Below the pieces are notes generated by a model. That model worked only from the letters and a program-made list of their open reading frames with translations. It made no database searches and was not told where the DNA came from. From positions 1,019,752 through 1,083,751 of the forward strand of contig NZ_QYZP01000001.1 of the NCBI RefSeq assembly GCF_003595215.1: a stretch of 64,000 nucleotides of DNA, written 5' to 3'. Within the stretch, counting starts at the first letter, position 1; each line of letters opens with the position of its first letter. Position numbers and translations under genes: made by a program. Source of the stretch: Nesterenkonia natronophila (GTDB taxonomy: Bacteria > Actinomycetota > Actinomycetes > Actinomycetales > Micrococcaceae). Positions 19,161-28,734 of this stretch are shown in pieces.

Positions 19161-21206
19161 GTGGTCATGAGCTCCGCAGCGGCCGAACTGGCGGATGATG
19201 TGTTCATCGTCGCCCGTGATCACCGAGGGGCCACTCTGCGGATCGAGGCCGTCGTCGCGGCCGCTGCGGTCGGCAAATGGTACGAACGTGTCATCCTGGA
19301 GCAGACAGATGGTGCAGTCGAGGCCACCTGCACATGCGCCGACGCTGATTGTGTGCACACGCAGGCCGTACTGATCGCCTCAGGGCTTGCCCTTCCTCCC
19401 CTGGGGCCCGGCCACCGACGCGCCGTCGCGCCGCCCCAGGTGGAGATTGGGACCTCAACTACCAGTGGTGACTGGTTTGATCTGGACATCACCGTCAGCA
19501 TCGAGGGTGAAGAAGTTGACTTCGAGGCCCTCTTCGCAGCGCTTGTGCGCGACGACTCCATGTTCGTGCTGCCGTCCGGGACGTGGTTCCCCCTCGATTC
19601 CCCGGAGCTGGACCAGCTGCGCAGAATCATCGAGGAAGCGCGAGACCTCAACGATCCGCGCGGCCCGCTGCGGGTGAATCGGTACCAGATAGACCTGTGG
19701 GAGGAACTGGGCGAACTGGACCTGGTCTCGGCTCAGCAGCACCGTTGGTGGGAGGCAGTACACCAGCTCACTCAGGAAGACAGGATGGATGAGCTGCCGC
19801 CGCCGTCGGGTCTGCAGGCGCAGATGCGGCATTATCAGCGTTTCGGCTACAGCTGGCTGAGCTTTCTCTATGATCATGGGCTCGGCGGAGTCTTGGCCGA
19901 CGATATGGGGCTGGGCAAGACGCTGCAGACCTTGGCAATGATTCAGCGAGTGCACGAGCACAGCCCCGATGCTGCCCCGTTTCTTATCATTGCCCCCACC
20001 TCAGTGATGTCCAACTGGAGCAGAGAAGCCGCAGAGTTCACGCCTGAGCTACAGGTGACTGTTATCAGCTCCACCGAGCCCAGACGCGGAAGCGAGCTCG
20101 CAGAAGCTGTTTCAGGAGCTGACGTCGTAGTAGTCTCCTATGCACTGTTCAGGCTCGAATTCGCCTCCTACGACGCCCTCCAATGGTCCGGTCTGGTCCT
20201 CGACGAGGCACAGATGATAAAGAACCACACATCTCGTGGGTACCGGGCGGCACGGAACCTGCGCACGCCCTTCAAACTGGTGGTCACCGGTACCCCGATG
20301 GAGAATAACCTGCAGGAGCTCTGGGCGCTCACCTCGATCGCGTGCCCGGGACTGTTGGGTGGCCGAAAGGAATTTGGGCGTGTGTTCCGCGAACCGATCG
20401 AGAAGGACCTCGACACTGCGCAGCTGACCCGGCTGCGCAGTCGGCTGAGGCCCTTTCTGCTGCGCCGCACCAAGGATCGTGTAGCCGCGGAGCTGCCAGC
20501 CAAGCAGGAGCAGGTCCTGGAGTTGGAGCTGGACAGCGAACACCGCCGACTCTACGACCGGCGGCTGCAGCGCGAGCGGCAGAAGGTCCTTGGGTTGGTG
20601 GACAACCTGACGGTCAATCGGTTTGAGATTTTCCGTTCGCTGACGCGACTGCGTCAACTGGCACTGGACGCAGAGCTGATCGGAGAGGGTAAGGCGCCCT
20701 CAGCCAAATTGGGCGCACTGGAGACCCTGCTCCAGGAGGCAGTCGGCGACGGTCACCAGGTCCTGGTGCTCAGCCAGTTCACACGATTCCTGGACAAAGC
20801 GCGGCAGGCGACGGCCTCTGCGGGGATCTCCAGTGCCTACCTCGACGGCTCAACCTCCGACCGTACGGCAGCAATCGAACAGTTTCGCTCAGGGGAGGTT
20901 CCGGTCTTCTTCGTCTCAATGAAGGCAGGAGGATTCGGTCTGAACCTGGTTGAGGCGGACTACGTAATCCTGCTGGATCCATGGTGGAACCCTGCGGCTG
21001 AGGAACAAGCGATTGACCGGGCGCATCGAATTGGACAGACACGGAGCGTGATGGTCTACCGATTGGTTTCCAAAGACACCATTGAAGCCAAGGTCATGGC
21101 CCTCAAGAAATCTAAGGCGGACCTCTTCAACCGAGTCCTCAACGGTTCCAATCCCGCAGACTCGGGGGAACTGACCGCGGAGGACATCCGCGCCATCATC
21201 AGCTAG
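19161..21206 (+). CDS. SNF2-family helicase with SWIM-like finger, shortened form
   Basis: This is a 681-residue DNA-dependent ATPase of the SNF2/HepA type. The C-terminal two thirds are complete: Walker A in DDMGLGKTLQT (near 250), DEAQ (near 348), VVTGTPMENN, SMKAGGFGLNL, and the final DPWWNPAAEEQAIDRAHRIGQTR. Near residue 56 there is a compressed SWIM zinc finger, CTC-x4-CVH. Related actinobacterial proteins are usually over 1000 residues, with several hundred residues between the SWIM finger and the WFDLxVxVxxEG segment. Here these are about 30 residues apart, which suggests an in-frame deletion. The start is uncertain (GTG 19161 or ATG 19167) and no good ribosome site is visible. Confidence 0.82.
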   Translation: MVMSSAAAELADDVFIVARDHRGATLRIEAVVAAAAVGKWYERVILEQTDGAVEATCTCADADCVHTQAVLIASGLALPPLGPGHRRAVAPPQVEIGTSTTSGDWFDLDITVSIEGEEVDFEALFAALVRDDSMFVLPSGTWFPLDSPELDQLRRIIEEARDLNDPRGPLRVNRYQIDLWEELGELDLVSAQQHRWWEAVHQLTQEDRMDELPPPSGLQAQMRHYQRFGYSWLSFLYDHGLGGVLADDMGLGKTLQTLAMIQRVHEHSPDAAPFLIIAPTSVMSNWSREAAEFTPELQVTVISSTEPRRGSELAEAVSGADVVVVSYALFRLEFASYDALQWSGLVLDEAQMIKNHTSRGYRAARNLRTPFKLVVTGTPMENNLQELWALTSIACPGLLGGRKEFGRVFREPIEKDLDTAQLTRLRSRLRPFLLRRTKDRVAAELPAKQEQVLELELDSEHRRLYDRRLQRERQKVLGLVDNLTVNRFEIFRSLTRLRQLALDAELIGEGKAPSAKLGALETLLQEAVGDGHQVLVLSQFTRFLDKARQATASAGISSAYLDGSTSDRTAAIEQFRSGEVPVFFVSMKAGGFGLNLVEADYVILLDPWWNPAAEEQAIDRAHRIGQTRSVMVYRLVSKDTIEAKVMALKKSKADLFNRVLNGSNPADSGELTAEDIRAIIS

Positions 21207-21304
21207 GTGCCGCCGCGACTGTAACGGTAGGATCAGAGCTGAGGGCATCATCAAGCAGGGCGCATTTGGGCCGCTGCAACTCGCGACTTTGATCGAGGAG
21301 ATCT

Positions 21305-21919
21305 GTGACTGAGGAGAAGGAAGCCTCCCCTGTAGAGACGGGTGAGGGCGCGCAGCGCAGGGTGCTGGTGGCTGAGGATGAGACGCTGATTCGCCTCGAC
21401 ATCGTCGAGATCCTCACCGGTGCCGGTTACCACGTGGTCGGAGAGGCCGAAAACGGCGAGAAAGCTGTGGAGTTGGCGCGCCAGCACTCCCCAGACCTGG
21501 TAGTGATGGACGTCAAGATGCCGGTGATGGATGGCATCACTGCGGCCAAGATCATTGCAGATGAGAAGATCGCGCCAGTAGTCATGCTCACCGCCTTCTC
21601 TCAGCGGGACCTGGTGGAGTCCGCCCGGGAGGCTGGGGCCATGGCCTACGTCGTGAAGCCCTTCGGTGAGAATGACCTCATACCAGCCATAGAAGTTGCC
21701 GCCGCGCGGTTTGATGAGTTGCGCGCCCTGGAGAGCGAAGTCTCCACGCTGGCGGAGAAGTTCGAGGCTCGCAAACTGGTGGAGCGGGCGAAATCACTGC
21801 TGATCTCGAAGATGTCTCTGAGCGAGGCCGAGGCGTTCCGCTGGATTCAGAAGACCTCCATGGACCGTCGCCTCACCATGCGGGAAGTGGCGGAGACCGT
21901 GGTTGAGCAGATGAGTTGA
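21305..21919 (+). CDS. pdtaR: ANTAR-domain response regulator, PdtaR-like
   Basis: This 204-residue response regulator has a receiver domain (residues about 20-135) and a C-terminal ANTAR RNA-binding domain. The phospho-acceptor is Asp69 in VVMDVKMPVMDG, with the acidic pair in VAEDE and the lysine in YVVKPF. ANTAR proteins bind paired hairpins and act as antiterminators. The ANTAR helices are clear: LVERAKSLLISKMSLSEAEAFRWIQKTS followed by MREVAETVV. In Actinomycetota such proteins pair with the PdtaS kinase, which is not in this window. The GTG start follows a GAGGAGATCT stretch. Confidence 0.92.
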   Translation: MTEEKEASPVETGEGAQRRVLVAEDETLIRLDIVEILTGAGYHVVGEAENGEKAVELARQHSPDLVVMDVKMPVMDGITAAKIIADEKIAPVVMLTAFSQRDLVESAREAGAMAYVVKPFGENDLIPAIEVAAARFDELRALESEVSTLAEKFEARKLVERAKSLLISKMSLSEAEAFRWIQKTSMDRRLTMREVAETVVEQMS

Positions 21920-21974
21920 TTCGACCGGCACGAGAGTCACTCGTGCTGCGGATCAACTCGTGTAGTCGTCCCTC

Positions 21975-22403
21975 ATGCCAGTTCGCCATGTGTTTGTCAC
22001 CCTCATCGTCATTACGCTGTGGGGCGCGAACTTCATCGCGATACATTTTTCGCTCGAGCAGTTCCCCCGCTGTTTCAGGTGGCGCTGCGTTTCCTACTGA
22101 TGGCTCTGCCTGTACTGCTGTTCATCCCCCTCCGAAGGTGAAGTGGCGTTGGCTGCTCGGATACGGCCTCGGATTCGGCACTCTTCAGTTCTTCGGCCTC
22201 TACCTGGGGATGGCTGCTGGATTCCTGGAACCGTCGCGCCGTTCTCCATGCTGGTGCCGGTCGTAGGCATTCTGCTGGCCTGGCTGGTACTGGGGGAGAC
22301 TCCCGCACTCGGTGAGATCTTGGGTGGCATGCTCGTACTGGCTGGTGTGTTCTGGGCCAACGGGCGTCCCCTCCGGCTCCCTCCTGCCCGACCGGCCCCG
22401 TAG
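21975..22403 (+). pseudogene. EamA-type (drug/metabolite) transporter relic
   Basis: Pieces of an EamA transporter appear in order but in different frames. From ATG 21975 it reads VTLIVITLWGANFIAIHF and EQFP. A shift then leads to PLFQVALRFLLMALPVLLFIPL, and another to KWRWLLGYGLGFGTLQFFGLYLGMAAGF. The text then jumps to [41 protein letters not shown], which ends at TAG 22401. Such proteins normally have about 300 residues in two EamA repeats. Here the end of repeat 1 is joined to the end of repeat 2, so about 150 residues are missing in addition to at least three frame breaks. The gene cannot be functional. Confidence 0.85.
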
Positions 22404-22515
22404 CCGCCACGCGGTGGTCTTCAGGTCGAGGTCAGCGAGCCGCAGACCAGGAGACCGGTTCCCACGTTGTGAGACGTACCGGGGGAGCTGTGAGTCGATC
22501 AAGGGGAGGCGTAAT

Positions 22516-24291
22516 ATGGCACACATGCCTGAACCCGTAGATCACAACACTGCTGAAGCCTCCGTCCCTGCCCCTCCTACGCCGGTCACCGGGCCGAGCA
22601 GCCTGGAGAAGCCGCGTTCCTGGCAGGTCACGGACGGCTATACTCGCGCACCAGCCAGGGGCATGCTCCGAGCGGTGGGTATGGGGGACGACGACTTCAC
22701 CAAAGCTCAGATCGGTATTGCCAGCTCCTGGAATGAGATCACACCGTGCAACCTCTCCCTGGATCGCCTGGCGAAGTCTTCTAAGGAGGGCGTGCACGCC
22801 GGCGGCGGCTACCCCATGGAGTTCGGCACGATCAGCGTCTCCGACGGAATCTCGATGGGGCACGAGGGAATGCACTACTCCCTGGTCTCCCGCGAGGTGA
22901 TCGCTGACTCCGTGGAGACTGTTATGCAGGCGGAGCGCCTCGACGGCTCAGTGCTGCTGGCTGGCTGTGACAAATCGCTGCCGGGAATGCTCATGGCAGC
23001 AGCCCGGCTGGACCTCGCAAGTGTGTTCCTCTACGCCGGGTCTATCATGCCCGGAGTTGCGCGCTTCAAAGACGGCACGGAGCGGGAGGTTACCCTCATT
23101 GATGCCTTTGAGGGCGTCGGGGCTTGTGCGCGGGGGACCATCACCGAAGAGGACCTGGACGTCATCGAACGTGCCATTTGCCCTGGCGAAGGGGCGTGCG
23201 GAGGGATGTACACCGCCAACACCATGGCATGCATCGGAGAAGCTCTGGGCCTGTCCCTCCCCGGATCCGCCGCTCCTCCCAGCGCAGACCGCCGCCGCGA
23301 CTACTACGCCCACAAGTCAGGCCAAGCCGTCGTGGAGATGCTGCGCAAGGGAATCACCACCCGCGACATCCTCACCCGTGAGGCCTTCGAAAACGCCATC
23401 GCCGTCACGATGGCCTTCGGCGGCTCCACAAACGCCGTGCTGCACCTGCTCGCCATTGCCCGCGAGGCAGGCGTGGACCTGCAGCTGGAAGACTTCAACC
23501 GGATTGGTGACAAGGTGCCGCATCTTGGTGACCTCAAACCTTTCGGCCAGCACGTCATGGTGGACGTGGACCGAGTCGGCGGCGTACCGGTGGTGATGCG
23601 CGCGCTGCTGGATGCTGGTCTGCTCCACGGAGACTGCCTGACCGTGACCGGAAAGACGGTGGCTGAGAACCTCGCCGAGATCAGCCCCCCGGATGTCGAC
23701 GGAAAGATCATTCGGACCCTGGACAACCCCCTCCACCACAACGGCGGAATTGCCGTGCTGCGCGGCAGCCTGGCACCCGAAGGGGCAGTCGTAAAGTCTG
23801 CCGGCTTCGACGCTGAAGTCTTCGAAGGGACAGCCCGCGTATTCGAACGGGAGCAGCAGGCGCTCAAAGCTCTCGAGGAGGGCCAGATTCAGGCTGGGGA
23901 CGTCGTCGTCATCCGCTATGAAGGCCCCAAAGGTGGGCCTGGGATGCGCGAGATGCTGGCGATCACCGGTGCCATCAAGGGCGCTGGCCTCGGCAAGGAC
24001 GTGCTGTTGATCACCGACGGCCGTTTCTCCGGCGGCACGACCGGACTGTGCATCGGACACATCGCGCCGGAGGCCGTCGACGCCGGCCCCATCGCTTTCA
24101 TCGCCGATGGCGACGCGATCCGCGTGGACATCGCCGGACGAACCATCGACCTTCAGGTCAATGAGCAGGAGATGCAGAACCGTCGCTCCAGCCCGGACTG
24201 GCAGCCGCTGCCTCCCTACGTGACTACGGGCGTGTTGGGCAAGTACGCCAAGCTGGTCCATTCAGCTGCTGAAGGCGCATACTGCGGCTAG
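22516..24291 (+). CDS. ilvD: Dihydroxy-acid dehydratase
   Basis: IlvD dehydrates dihydroxy acids to the keto acids of valine, leucine and isoleucine. The ATG at 22516 follows AAGGGGAGG and gives 591 residues. The iron-sulphur ligands lie in [20 protein letters not shown] and [28 protein letters not shown] and the C-terminal [16 protein letters not shown] motif are also present. The first 35 residues form a Pro/Ala-rich extension beyond the common core. It stands apart from ilvBNC, which lies 11 kb downstream, and no leader peptide is visible before it. Confidence 0.97.
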   Translation: MAHMPEPVDHNTAEASVPAPPTPVTGPSSLEKPRSWQVTDGYTRAPARGMLRAVGMGDDDFTKAQIGIASSWNEITPCNLSLDRLAKSSKEGVHAGGGYPMEFGTISVSDGISMGHEGMHYSLVSREVIADSVETVMQAERLDGSVLLAGCDKSLPGMLMAAARLDLASVFLYAGSIMPGVARFKDGTEREVTLIDAFEGVGACARGTITEEDLDVIERAICPGEGACGGMYTANTMACIGEALGLSLPGSAAPPSADRRRDYYAHKSGQAVVEMLRKGITTRDILTREAFENAIAVTMAFGGSTNAVLHLLAIAREAGVDLQLEDFNRIGDKVPHLGDLKPFGQHVMVDVDRVGGVPVVMRALLDAGLLHGDCLTVTGKTVAENLAEISPPDVDGKIIRTLDNPLHHNGGIAVLRGSLAPEGAVVKSAGFDAEVFEGTARVFEREQQALKALEEGQIQAGDVVVIRYEGPKGGPGMREMLAITGAIKGAGLGKDVLLITDGRFSGGTTGLCIGHIAPEAVDAGPIAFIADGDAIRVDIAGRTIDLQVNEQEMQNRRSSPDWQPLPPYVTTGVLGKYAKLVHSAAEGAYCG

Positions 24292-24311
24292 CCGCTCTCC
24301 AGTGGGGCTTA

Positions 24312-25091
24312 CTAGCCGACCAAGGGTGAGAGCGCCTGCAGCTCCAGGTCGGTGAGTCGGTCCTTGTAGAACCTGTAGATGTTCTCAGTGGCAGTCCGTC
24401 GCGCCCCGGCAGCGTCGCCGGCCTGGATGCGCTCCGTGAGTGTCGTCGCATCTTCTGCCGAACAGCGAAGCCGGGCCTCCAGGGCCGGAGCCTCAGTCTC
24501 TTCCCCCAAGCGTTGTCGAGCAATTGTGGTGAGCGCTTCATCCACGGCTTGACCGGTGGCCTGGAGGAGTTGGTTGCCGGAGGCGGCGCGGATAGCTGAG
24601 TGGAACTTCGAGAGCAGCTCTCCGAACTCTTCGGCGATGTCCGCTGTGGTCTCCGCGGTCGCGGCCCGGTGGGCCAGGTCGGTGAGATCCGCCGCGCGTG
24701 CGGTGATCTGTCGCTTCGCTTCGTCGTCGTCGGCCGCTGCCGCCAACAACGAGGCTTGGCCCTCAAGGAGGAGGCGGAACTGGATCAGTTCGGACCGCGT
24801 GGTGCCCTGCTGATGTGTCATGCGCACTAACGGACGTTCCAGAGCCTGCGGCGTGAAAGGCAGCACCTCGGCACCGCGAGGATCCCCTGCGCGAGTATTG
24901 ACGACACCGGTAGCGTGCAGCACGCGCATGGCTTCGCGCACGGTCGGCCGTGAAACGGAGAAGGTCTCCATCAGCTTTCGCTCTCCGGGCAGCCGATCCC
25001 CAGGGTGCAGCCGGCCCTCCCGGATGCCCGCCTCGATCTGATCGACGATTATTTCGTAGGAGTTCATCTTCTTGACTGGTTCGAATCGCAT
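24312..25091 (-). CDS. GntR/FadR-family transcriptional repressor
   Basis: This 259-residue regulator has an N-terminal winged helix typical of GntR proteins (LHPGDRLPGERKLMETFSVSRPTVREAMRVLHATGVV, residues about 27-65). A C-terminal all-helical FCD domain carries the metal-site pattern in FHSAIRAASGN. FadR-subfamily members usually repress a nearby catabolic operon and release DNA on binding an acid ligand. Its ATG directly abuts the stop of the ABC ATPase gene, so it is the last gene of the import operon it presumably controls. Matching palindromes lie at 31792-31812 and 34141-34155. Confidence 0.9.
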   Translation of the reverse strand: MRFEPVKKMNSYEIIVDQIEAGIREGRLHPGDRLPGERKLMETFSVSRPTVREAMRVLHATGVVNTRAGDPRGAEVLPFTPQALERPLVRMTHQQGTTRSELIQFRLLLEGQASLLAAAADDDEAKRQITARAADLTDLAHRAATAETTADIAEEFGELLSKFHSAIRAASGNQLLQATGQAVDEALTTIARQRLGEETEAPALEARLRCSAEDATTLTERIQAGDAAGARRTATENIYRFYKDRLTDLELQALSPLVG

Positions 25092-26888
25092 CTATGGGGC
25101 TCCCTCTCGGACGTGGGGGATCGCGGCGACCAGTTCGGCGGTGTAGGGATGATCGGGGGACGCCATCACAGAGTCAGCCGGCCCGCACTCCACGATGCGA
25201 CCCCCTTTCATCACGGCCACGACGTCACAGCTGTGACGCACCACGTTCAAGTCGTGGGAGACGAAGACTAACGTCAGCTGGTACTCCTTGACCAGATCAT
25301 CGAGCAGGTTGAGTACCTGCGCTCGTACTGAGACGTCAAGTGCGGAGACTGCCTCATCAGCTATCAGAATCTGGGGTCGGGTGGCGAGCGCTCGCGCGAT
25401 GGCGATGCGCTGACGCTGGCCTCCGGAGAATTCGTGCGGATACTTTCCGGCAGCGCTGATCGGCAGGCCCACTTGTTCCAGCAGCTCCTCTACCCGGAAT
25501 CGGCGCTCTTGGCGGCTTGCTCGGTGTATTGGTTCAGCGATGATGTCCGTCACGCTCATCCTGGGGTCCAGCGAGCCCATCGGGTCCTGGAACACAAGCT
25601 GCATCGAGTCTCGGAGCCAACGAAGATGCCGCTCCGATCGCCCGACGATGGAGTTGCCCGCCACCTCGATACGCCCGGAGGTCGGTTGGTCAAGGGCGGT
25701 AAGGAGTCGCAGCAGCGTCGATTTGCCGCACCCTGACTCTCCGACGATGCCGAACCGCTGTCCGCGGGCGACATCGAATGAGACACCACGGAGGGCCTGG
25801 ACGGTGCGGCTCTTGCCGAAAACCCGATTCTTGCCGTAGGTGCGGGTAAGATCGCGGACCCTGATGGCAGGAGAGTCAACAGTGTTGAACACTGCGGGGG
25901 CGCTCTCGGCGCACAGGGTGAGATGTTCGATCTCAGGCTGAGGCTCGGCAGGCACAGAGGCGGAAACGACGGGAAGTCCAGCGGCAGCGTCGGAATGGTC
26001 TGGGGGACTGTGCTCGAAGTCTTTGGGGGTGTCAAGGGTCAGGAGCCGGCCAGTGGTGGGGTGCGTCTCCAAGCTGGAGGCCGCGATCAGAGCCCGTGTG
26101 TAGGGATGCTCGGGAGCGGTGAAGACACGGTGGATTGAACCACTTTCGACTATTCGACCGTGCCGCATGATGATGACGCGATCGCACACCTCTGAGACGA
26201 CCCCGAGATCATGGGTGATGAACAGCAGTGAGGATCCAGCGTGCTGGACCTGATGGACCATGAGGTTCAGAACCCGTTTCTGAACGGTCACGTCGAGTGC
26301 CGTAGTGGGCTCATCTGCTAGCAGGAGGTCAGGCCCGTTCGCCATGGCCATTGCGAGCATGACGCGTTGCCGCTGACCGCCGGACATCTGGTGGGGGTAA
26401 ACAGTCGCTGTGCGGGCGGGATCGGGAATCTGGACTGAGGACAGCAGCTCATCGACCTTGTCTCGAACATTCGGGGTCTTGGGCCGATGGATCCGGATCA
26501 CCTCCGAAAGCTGATCTCCGACTTTCATCAGTGGGTTCAGCGCGGTCATGGGTTCTTGGAAGACCATGGAGAGGCGGTCGCCGCGAATCCGTGCGAGCTC
26601 GTTCTCGTCGGCGGTCAGCAGGTCAAGTCCCTCCGGCTCGCTTCCGGCCGTGGTCGCGGCTGTGGGCACGCTTCCGAACGTAATGCGCCCTGTGGCGCTG
26701 AGGCCACGGTCGAGCAGCCCGATGACCGAAAGACAGGTCAGCGACTTGCCGGAGCCCGATTCACCAATGAGTCCCACACGCTCGCCGCGGCGGATTTCAA
26801 AGTTGATGCCGTGAACCAGCTCCTCGCTGCCGGCGCTGACTGTGAGGTTCTCCACACTGAGCAGGGGCTCTGCAGAATCAGTTCTCAA
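25092..26888 (-). CDS. Oligopeptide-type ABC transporter, fused double ATPase
   Basis: This 598-residue protein contains two complete ABC ATPase domains in tandem, equal to DppD and DppF fused. The first has Walker A GESGSGKSLTC, signature MSGGQRQRV and Walker B LLLADEPTT. The second has GESGCGKSTLL, FSGGQRQRI and ILIADEAVSALD. About 75 poorly conserved residues link them. Translation most likely starts at TTG 26888, which overlaps the stop of the upstream permease gene (TTGA). The open frame continues further upstream, but there it is only the antisense of permease codons. It would power the importer encoded at 26885-30285. Confidence 0.93.
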   Translation of the reverse strand: MRTDSAEPLLSVENLTVSAGSEELVHGINFEIRRGERVGLIGESGSGKSLTCLSVIGLLDRGLSATGRITFGSVPTAATTAGSEPEGLDLLTADENELARIRGDRLSMVFQEPMTALNPLMKVGDQLSEVIRIHRPKTPNVRDKVDELLSSVQIPDPARTATVYPHQMSGGQRQRVMLAMAMANGPDLLLADEPTTALDVTVQKRVLNLMVHQVQHAGSSLLFITHDLGVVSEVCDRVIIMRHGRIVESGSIHRVFTAPEHPYTRALIAASSLETHPTTGRLLTLDTPKDFEHSPPDHSDAAAGLPVVSASVPAEPQPEIEHLTLCAESAPAVFNTVDSPAIRVRDLTRTYGKNRVFGKSRTVQALRGVSFDVARGQRFGIVGESGCGKSTLLRLLTALDQPTSGRIEVAGNSIVGRSERHLRWLRDSMQLVFQDPMGSLDPRMSVTDIIAEPIHRASRQERRFRVEELLEQVGLPISAAGKYPHEFSGGQRQRIAIARALATRPQILIADEAVSALDVSVRAQVLNLLDDLVKEYQLTLVFVSHDLNVVRHSCDVVAVMKGGRIVECGPADSVMASPDHPYTAELVAAIPHVREGAP

Positions 26889-27772
26889 CGCGTCACGTCC
26901 ATTCTGGGGTCGAACCGGTCTCGAAGGCCGTCGCCTAGCAGGTTGAATCCCAACACTGCGACAGCGACAGCCATGCCGGGCCAGAGGATAGTCAGCGGTG
27001 CAATCTGCAGCACGGACTGACCGTCCTGGAGCATGCGACCCCATGAGGCAGCGGGCGGGGGAGTGCCCAGCCCCAGGAAACTCAGCGCAGCCTCGGCAAG
27101 GATCGCGATGGCAAAGCCGACACTGGCCTGCACGATGAGGATTCCGCGAATGTTCGGCAGCACGTGCCGCACGGCCAGGTACAGCGGACCGCGCCCGGCA
27201 GCGCGCGCGGCGAGGGAGTACTCCCGGCTCAGCACCTGCAGCGTGCCGGAACGGACCACGCGAGCCACGCCGGGCGCAAGCCCCAGTCCGAGAGCGGTGA
27301 CCGCGGTGAGTGTGCTGGGCCCGAACACCGCAGCCAGGACTATGGCCAGCAGAAGAGCAGGAAAAGCCTGCAGAATGTCGTTTCCGCGCATCAGCCACAT
27401 TCCCGCCCCGCGGTCCGTCATGGCGGCAACTATTCCGATGGGTACGCCGATGGTGAAGCCCACCGCGACGGTTCCCAATCCCACCATGAGCGGCACCCGG
27501 GAACCAGCAAGCACCATGGAGGCAATGTCGCGCCCCAAACCATCAGTGCCGAGCCAATGGGTGGCACTGGGACTGGCGAGTCGGTTGACCGCGTCAGTGG
27601 CAGTCGGATCCTGCGGAGTCCACATCAGAGACACTATGGCCATGACAAGCACCAAGGAGACCAGGGTGCCTCCCGCGATGACTAGCGGCGTCCCGCCTCG
27701 GCGACGAACATGCTGGCCATTCGTCAGGGGTGGTCGTGACGTAGTCACGGAGGCTGCGCGGTCGTTACTCAT
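26885..27772 (-). CDS. ABC transporter permease, DppC type
   Basis: This 295-residue inner-membrane permease belongs to the oligopeptide/nickel class. The N-terminal segment contains a first helix, LVIAGGTLVSLVLVMAIVSLMW. The core has five further helices and the EAA-type loop AARAAGRGPLYLAVRHVLPNI that contacts the ATPase. The WLGTDGLGRDIASMVLAGSRVPL stretch is a hallmark of DppC/OppC proteins. The ATG overlaps the stop of the partner permease (ATGA), and its own stop overlaps the ATPase start. It forms a heterodimeric channel with the DppB-type protein. Confidence 0.92.
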   Translation of the reverse strand: MSNDRAASVTTSRPPLTNGQHVRRRGGTPLVIAGGTLVSLVLVMAIVSLMWTPQDPTATDAVNRLASPSATHWLGTDGLGRDIASMVLAGSRVPLMVGLGTVAVGFTIGVPIGIVAAMTDRGAGMWLMRGNDILQAFPALLLAIVLAAVFGPSTLTAVTALGLGLAPGVARVVRSGTLQVLSREYSLAARAAGRGPLYLAVRHVLPNIRGILIVQASVGFAIAILAEAALSFLGLGTPPPAASWGRMLQDGQSVLQIAPLTILWPGMAVAVAVLGFNLLGDGLRDRFDPRMDVTR

Positions 27773-28713
27773 GAGGCGATCCTGAGTCGGGGGTCGATGA
27801 CGGGGCGCAGCAGGTCGACAAGCAGGTTCACCAGCAGAACGAGGATGACAACGCACATGACGATTGACTGAATCATGATCAGGTCACGATTGGCGACGGC
27901 ACGAATCAGGGTGGACCCCAGCCCTGGGATCACGAAGACCGTCTCAATGACGACGGCGCCGATGATGAGGTTGGCGAACTCGATGCTGGTCACAGTCACC
28001 ACCGGTACCAGCGCGTTGCGAAGCCCGTGACGCACCAGTGCCGCCCCGGGCTTCAGCCCCTTAGCCCGAGCCGTGCGCATGAAGTCCTCACGCATGACCT
28101 CCAGCACGGCGGCGCGGGTGTACCGAGCAAGGATGGCGCCGTTGACGAGCCCCAAGGCGAGGGCTGGCAGTGCAATATGACGGAGGAAGTCCACTCCCGC
28201 CACAGGTGGCTGCCACCCTCCCGAGGGCAGCCATCCCAGGGCGACCGAGAAGACCGCTATCAGCAGCAGCCCAGCCAGGAAGTTCGGTATTGAGATGCCC
28301 AGCTGGCTCAGCCCCGAAAAGAGGGTGCCGTCGGGCCGGTGGTGCCGAACTGCGGCCAGGATTCCCAGGGGAAGGGCAATGAGGACCGCGACTCCGATGC
28401 CGCCGAGCACCAGCAGCAGCGTGACTTGAAGTGCATCGAGAACCTGAGGTCCCACCGGGGACCTGGAGGCGTAGGAAACCCCCATGTCCCCGGTGAAGAA
28501 CCCCGTGATCCACTCCAGGTAGCGCACCGGAAGTGGTCGGTCGACGCCGAGCTGCTCGCGCAGCGCTTGGACCTGCTCTTCGCTTGCCTGGAGCCCCAAT
28601 TGGGCCCGCGCCGGGTCACCAGGCAGTACGCCGAGCAGAAAGAAAACCACGAGCGACGCGACAAAGACCGTCAGGGCGAAGACACCCACCCGGCGAAGCG
28701 CGTTCAGCAGCAC
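27769..28713 (-). CDS. ABC transporter permease, DppB type
   Basis: This 314-residue permease carries the DppB/OppB N-terminal pattern: a first helix, then LLGVLPGDPARAQLG and the periplasmic segment GVDRPLPVRYLEWITGFFTGDMGVS. The EAA-type loop is ARAKGLKPGAALVRHGLRNALVP. The C-terminal end, LVDLLRPVIDPRLR, is also typical. It lies 21 bases after the binding-protein gene and overlaps the DppC-type gene by four bases. Solute specificity cannot be read from the permease. Confidence 0.92.
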   Translation of the reverse strand: MLLNALRRVGVFALTVFVASLVVFFLLGVLPGDPARAQLGLQASEEQVQALREQLGVDRPLPVRYLEWITGFFTGDMGVSYASRSPVGPQVLDALQVTLLLVLGGIGVAVLIALPLGILAAVRHHRPDGTLFSGLSQLGISIPNFLAGLLLIAVFSVALGWLPSGGWQPPVAGVDFLRHIALPALALGLVNGAILARYTRAAVLEVMREDFMRTARAKGLKPGAALVRHGLRNALVPVVTVTSIEFANLIIGAVVIETVFVIPGLGSTLIRAVANRDLIMIQSIVMCVVILVLLVNLLVDLLRPVIDPRLRIAS

Positions 28714-28734
28714 GACTCTCCTCAGCGGACCGAA

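Noticed and set aside
26889..27398. N-terminal extension of the double ATPase reading frame
   Set aside because: This part is antisense-free but out-of-frame permease sequence (Arg/Gly/His-rich, no ABC motif); the TTG overlapping the permease stop fits better.
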